From Alphaproteobacteria bacterium (GTDB lineage Bacteria; Pseudomonadota; Alphaproteobacteria; Thalassobaculales; Thalassobaculaceae): a DNA stretch of 64,000 bases. Positions 60,881 to 64,000 of the stretch are shown here, in pieces. The stretch is taken from the NCBI GenBank assembly GCA_024742275.1, contig JANSYS010000014.1, positions 1-64,000 on the forward strand. The letters run 5' to 3'. The notes under the pieces are model-generated. The model was not told where the DNA came from. It searched no databases and was given only the letters and a program-made list of their open reading frames with translations. Made by a program: the position numbers and the translations under genes. Position 1 is the first letter of the stretch; each line of letters opens with the position of its first letter.

Positions 60881-61609
60881 ATGAGCACCGACACCCTGTC
60901 AGCCGAAACCCGCGAGAAGCTGTCCACGGTCAGCACCGCGACCCTGACCACCCAGATGTACAAGCGCGGATTCCGCAACGTCTTCCTGCAGGGCGTCGGG
61001 CGGCTGACGACGGCCCACGACCGCAACATGGTCGGCCCCGCCTTCACCCTGCGCTACATCCCCGCGCGCGAGGATCTGGACGACCTGTCGGTGTTCCAGG
61101 ATTACGACCACCCCCAGCGCAAGGCGATCGAGACCTGCCCGGAAGGCCATGTCCTGGTGATGGACAGCCGCGGCGACGCGACGGCGGCCTCGGCCGGCAA
61201 CATCCTGATCACGCGGCTGATGAAGCGCGGCGCGGCGGGCGTCGTCACCGATGGCGGCCTGCGCGACAGCTACGAGATCGCCGAATACGACATCCCGGCC
61301 TATCACTCCCATCCCTCCCCGCCGACCAACCTGATCAAGCATCACGCGGTCGAGACCCTGAACGAGCCGATCGCCTGCGGCGGCGTCGCCGTCTATCCGG
61401 GCGACATTCTGGTCGGCGACCTGGACGGCGTGGTCGTGATTCCCCGGCACCTCGCCGACGAGGTGGCGAACGACGCCGCCGAGCAGGAGATCCACGAGGA
61501 GTTCATCTACTCCGAGGTCGCGGGCGGCAAGCCGCTGCGCGGCACCTATCCGCCGGACGAGGACGCCAAGGCCCGCTACGCCGCGTGGCGCAAGACCCGC
61601 GATGGCTGA
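60881..61609 (+). CDS. RraA-like family protein (HMG aldolase/RraA fold)
   Basis: The core is of the RraA/4-hydroxy-4-methyl-2-oxoglutarate aldolase fold: VGPAFTLRYIPAR near residue 47, LVMDSRGDATAASAGNILI near residue 87, and the phosphate- and metal-binding GVVTDGGLRDSYEI near residue 119. The aldolase metal site usually reads GAVTDGxxRD, which is kept. It may act as an oxo-acid aldolase/decarboxylase; inhibition of RNase E is less likely at this length (242 aa). The start follows GAGGGGC. Confidence 0.85.
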   Translation: MSTDTLSAETREKLSTVSTATLTTQMYKRGFRNVFLQGVGRLTTAHDRNMVGPAFTLRYIPAREDLDDLSVFQDYDHPQRKAIETCPEGHVLVMDSRGDATAASAGNILITRLMKRGAAGVVTDGGLRDSYEIAEYDIPAYHSHPSPPTNLIKHHAVETLNEPIACGGVAVYPGDILVGDLDGVVVIPRHLADEVANDAAEQEIHEEFIYSEVAGGKPLRGTYPPDEDAKARYAAWRKTRDG

Positions 61610-62231
61610 TCCCACGCAGCCGCAACCCACCATCGACGACGCGATCGCCGACTACGACCGCCTCGCTCCAGACTTGGCACCGGTCTATGCCGGGTCGGAC
61701 GCCGCCGCCCGTTTGGTCGCCCGCCATGCGGCCCTGCTGCCGCCGCCGCCCGGGCCCATCCTCGATATCGGTGCCGGCAGCGGCGCCCATGCGGTCGCCT
61801 TTGAGGCCAAGGGCTATCGGGTTGTCGCGGTCGAGCCGTCGAAGGGTATGCGGGCCCAGGCGCTCACCCTGTTTCCCGACATGGACGCCGAATGGGTCGA
61901 CGACCGTCTGCCGGATCTCGCCGTGATCCGCAGCCGGGGCGAGCGCTTTCCCTTCATCCTCATCAACGCCGTCTGGATGCATGTACCGCCCTCGGACCGC
62001 GACCGCGCCGTCGCGGCGGTCTCCGACCTGACGGCGGATGGCGGCGTCGTCTCTCTCGCTCTGCGCCAGGGCCCCTCGCCCGCCGATCGCCCGATGCATC
62101 CGGTGCCGCCGGACGTGGTCGCTCGGGAGTTCGCCCGGGCTGGGTTCGAGGAAGTCGAACGCTCCGATCATTCCGGCGGCGGCCCTTCCCGGGCGACGTC
62201 TTTTGTTCGGCTGGTGCTGCGCAAACGCTGA
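61602..62231 (+). CDS. Class I SAM-dependent methyltransferase
   Basis: Motif I ILDIGAGSGAHAVAFEAKG near residue 47 and the motif II acidic residue in VVAVEPSKGMRAQAL identify a Rossmann-fold methyltransferase. The segment PFILINAVWMHVPPSDRDRAV near residue 110 is like that of Methyltransf_11/25 proteins. It overlaps the RraA-like gene by 8 bases, so the two are translationally linked. 209 aa. Substrate unknown. Confidence 0.85.
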   Translation: MADPTQPQPTIDDAIADYDRLAPDLAPVYAGSDAAARLVARHAALLPPPPGPILDIGAGSGAHAVAFEAKGYRVVAVEPSKGMRAQALTLFPDMDAEWVDDRLPDLAVIRSRGERFPFILINAVWMHVPPSDRDRAVAAVSDLTADGGVVSLALRQGPSPADRPMHPVPPDVVAREFARAGFEEVERSDHSGGGPSRATSFVRLVLRKR

Positions 62232-62307
62232 CCTGCGTTTAACTCGCCCGTTCTATCCGGGTCGTTCCGGCCCTAAGCTCCCCGCAAAACCGAAATCGGG
62301 AGGAACC

Positions 62308-63108
62308 ATGACTTTCGAAACCATCATTCTGGAGCGCATCGGAGACGTCGCCCGACTGTCGATCAATCGGCCAGAGAAACGCAACGCCGTGAACGAGCAG
62401 GTTCACCAGGAGATGCGCTCCGCCATCGCCGAGATCACCGGCGGGGACGCGCCGGCCAAGGCGCTGATCCTCACCGGCACCGGAGACCGCGCCTTCTGCT
62501 CGGGCCAGGATCTGTCCGCCCGCATGCCGCCAGAGAGTGGGCCGCCGACCCGCGACCTGGGGGCGGGCCTGGAGATGTACTACAACGCGCTGATCCGGCG
62601 CCTGCGCCAGGTTGAGATGCCGGTCGTAACCGCCTTGAACGGCGTGGCCGCCGGCGCCGGCGTCGGCGTGGCCCTGGCCGGCGACGTCATCCTCGCCGCC
62701 CGGTCCGCCAGGATCGTCGTCAGTTTCTGCCGAGTTGGCCTGATCCCCGATGCCGGCGTCACCCATCACCTGCCCCGGCTGATCGGCGAGAACCGGGCAC
62801 TGGCCCTGGCGCTCACCGCCGATCCGCTGGACGCCGAGACGGCGGAGCGGTGGGGATTGGTCTGGAAGGTCCATGACGACGACGCCCTGCAGGACGAGGC
62901 GGTGGCGCTCGCCTCCAAGCTGGCCAAGCTCTCACCGCGGGTCGTCCAGCGCACCCGCCACGCCATCCGGGCCGCCATGTCGAACGACCTCGACACCCAG
63001 CTTGCCCTGGAGCGCGACATCCAGCGCGAGGTCGGTTTCGGCAACGACTACGCCGAGGGCGTACGGGCCTTTCTGGAGAAACGAGAGCCGCGCTTCACGG
63101 GGACCTGA
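62308..63108 (+). CDS. Enoyl-CoA hydratase/isomerase family protein (PaaG-like)
   Basis: The crotonase fold shows RLSINRPEKRNAVNEQ near residue 20, the oxyanion segment DRAFCSGQDLSARMP near residue 62 and VAAGAGVGVALAGDVILAA near residue 113. The region FCRVGLIPDAGVTHHLPRLIG near residue 138 has the Asp of the PaaG isomerase subgroup. ATG 62308 follows GGGAGGAAC. 266 aa. No phenylacetate genes lie next to it. Confidence 0.9.
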   Translation: MTFETIILERIGDVARLSINRPEKRNAVNEQVHQEMRSAIAEITGGDAPAKALILTGTGDRAFCSGQDLSARMPPESGPPTRDLGAGLEMYYNALIRRLRQVEMPVVTALNGVAAGAGVGVALAGDVILAARSARIVVSFCRVGLIPDAGVTHHLPRLIGENRALALALTADPLDAETAERWGLVWKVHDDDALQDEAVALASKLAKLSPRVVQRTRHAIRAAMSNDLDTQLALERDIQREVGFGNDYAEGVRAFLEKREPRFTGT

Positions 63109-63673
63109 TCGCCTCCCACCGCTCGCGGGAGATCCGATACAGAACGTGCCGGAGCAGCCGATGCCCCTCGGGCAGCAGCGGATGATCGAAGTCGCAGGTC
63201 TCGTCGCGGATCATACCGATGCGGCCCATCACCGCCTGCGAGCGCTCGTTCTGGACGGCGGTGAACGCGACCACCTCGTCGCGGTCCAACGTGTCGAACG
63301 CGAAGGCGAGCGATGCCGTCGCCGCCTCGCTGGCATAGCCCTTGCCCCAGGCGGCGCGCGACAGGCGCCAGCCGACCTCGGTGCAGGGTCCGCAGGGAAG
63401 CTCGGCGCCGTAGCCCGGCACGCTGGGCCCGACCATGCCGATGAAGTCCGGGCCGCCCTTCACCTCGACGGCGAAGAAGCCGAACCCCTCGGCCTCGATC
63501 CGCTCGCCGACCCGCTGGGCGAGCGCGTCGCTCTCAGCCCGGCCCAGGGGCTCGGGAAAGAACTTCATCACCTCGGGGTCCGCGTTCAGCGCGGCGAACG
63601 GGGCAAGGTCGCTATCCCGCCAGGGCCGCAGGATCAGACGCTCGGTTTCCATCGGCAGGCCGGGTGGGGTCAT
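63095..63673 (-). CDS. GNAT-family N-acetyltransferase
   Basis: It begins LPMETERLILRPWRDSDL and has the acyl-CoA loop in EVGWRLSRAAWGKGYASEAA, typical of RimJ/RimL-type GNATs. The segment AFTAVQNERSQAVMGRIGM near residue 150 completes the fold. It overlaps the 3' end of the convergent enoyl-CoA hydratase gene by 14 bases. ATG 63673 is used; in-frame upstream sequence overlaps arsC and is not conserved. 192 aa. Confidence 0.87.
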   Translation of the reverse strand: MTPPGLPMETERLILRPWRDSDLAPFAALNADPEVMKFFPEPLGRAESDALAQRVGERIEAEGFGFFAVEVKGGPDFIGMVGPSVPGYGAELPCGPCTEVGWRLSRAAWGKGYASEAATASLAFAFDTLDRDEVVAFTAVQNERSQAVMGRIGMIRDETCDFDHPLLPEGHRLLRHVLYRISRERWEAIRSP

Positions 63674-63738
63674 CGGAACACCGTTGGTATGGGGTCGCCC
63701 CCGCATTACCCTGACGAGCCCCCCTTGTGGAGACAGAA

Positions 63739-64000
63739 ATGGCCGTTCGCATCTATCACAACCCGCGCTGCTCCAAGTCGCGCCAGACCCTCGCCCTGCT
63801 TCGGGAGAACGGCGTGGAGCCGGAAATCGTGGAGTACCTGAAGACCCCGCCGAGCGCCAAGGAGTTGGACGCGCTGCTGACCGCCATGGCGTTGGAACCA
63901 CGCGACGCCATGCGCCGAAAGGAAGCGCCGTACAAGGAACTGGGCCTGGACGACCCGGCGCTCGACCGGGCGGCCCTGGTGAAGGCGATGGCAGAAAACC
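63739..64000 (+). CDS. arsC: ArsC-family arsenate reductase, 3' end cut by the window
   Basis: The ATG at 63739 opens a frame that runs to the window edge, at least 87 codons. RIYHNPRCSKSRQTLALLRE carries the nucleophilic Cys near residue 11, and LKTPPSAKELDALL and MRRKEAPYKELGLDD are family segments. The glutaredoxin-coupled type reduces arsenate to arsenite; ArsC-like Spx/YffB proteins are an alternative that the missing C-terminus prevents excluding. It is divergent from the GNAT gene. Confidence 0.82.
   Translation, partial: MAVRIYHNPRCSKSRQTLALLRENGVEPEIVEYLKTPPSAKELDALLTAMALEPRDAMRRKEAPYKELGLDDPALDRAALVKAMAEN

Noticed and set aside
1-64000. CRISPR arrays, rRNA operons or complete insertion sequences
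   Set aside because: No regularly spaced repeats, no rRNA sequence and no transposase were recognised anywhere in the window.

Overview
The window is GC-rich chromosomal DNA whose gene content and family variants fit a marine-type alphaproteobacterium of the Rhodospirillales sort (inferred, not tested by phylogeny). Pointers are many LIV-type, OYE and DoeA-like genes, a PAS_5 protein, an Anbu-type protease and a complete alphaproteobacterial phn locus. The first ~2 kb is visibly AT-rich and ends with a tyrosine integrase gene beside the rpsI terminator, so it looks like the right end of an integrated element whose left end lies outside the window.

Layout. 1-2095: element end with three translationally coupled small ORFs (one a ribbon-helix-helix-like protein) and the integrase. 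2088-3242: rplM-rpsI with terminator and promoter. 3286-14609: housekeeping and catabolic singletons: mutarotase, thioesterase, Old Yellow Enzyme, HAD phosphatase, hydrolase, AEC transporter, enoyl-CoA hydratase, a CoA-binding/O-acetylhomoserine sulfhydrylase fusion, amidase, PAS_5 protein behind a perfect CRP/FNR-type palindrome, luciferase-like oxidoreductase. 14623-17999: a four-gene RNA methyltransferase operon. 18076-26343: Anbu protease with an apparent ATT start, flavodoxin, isochorismatase-like hydrolase, DEAD-box helicase, stand-alone Lrp-type sensor domain, deacetylase/racemase pair, pepN. 26432-36168: an uptake and catabolism block (LIV-type ABC transporter, cupin, ThDP enzyme, SDR, divergent aldehyde dehydrogenase) whose substrate is not known. 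36342-37652: two-module pentapeptide-repeat protein. 37750-49556: phnF regulator, phnGHIJKLM, an acetyltransferase, phnN, and phnCDE1E2, i.e. uptake plus C-P lyase; two sets of 11-bp-period Pho-box repeats and a PhnF-type palindrome sit at the expected places. 49608-57677: MBL-fold hydrolase, divergent PEP-carboxylase-like protein, 5-oxoprolinase genes pxpBC and pxpA in opposite orientation, DoeA-like hydrolase. 57828-64000: typA, aldo/keto reductase, RraA-like protein, methyltransferase, enoyl-CoA hydratase, GNAT acetyltransferase, and an arsC running off the end.

No rRNA, tRNA, CRISPR array or complete insertion sequence was recognised, and no gene-free stretch exceeds 300 bases. I did not find one wholly new multigene system. 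The strongest unusual signals are the ATT initiation codon of the Anbu protease, the phased Pho boxes around the phn genes, the altered active-site motifs of the PEP-carboxylase-like protein, the CoA-binding/sulfhydrylase fusion, and the uncharacterised ThDP/ALDH/LIV catabolic block.
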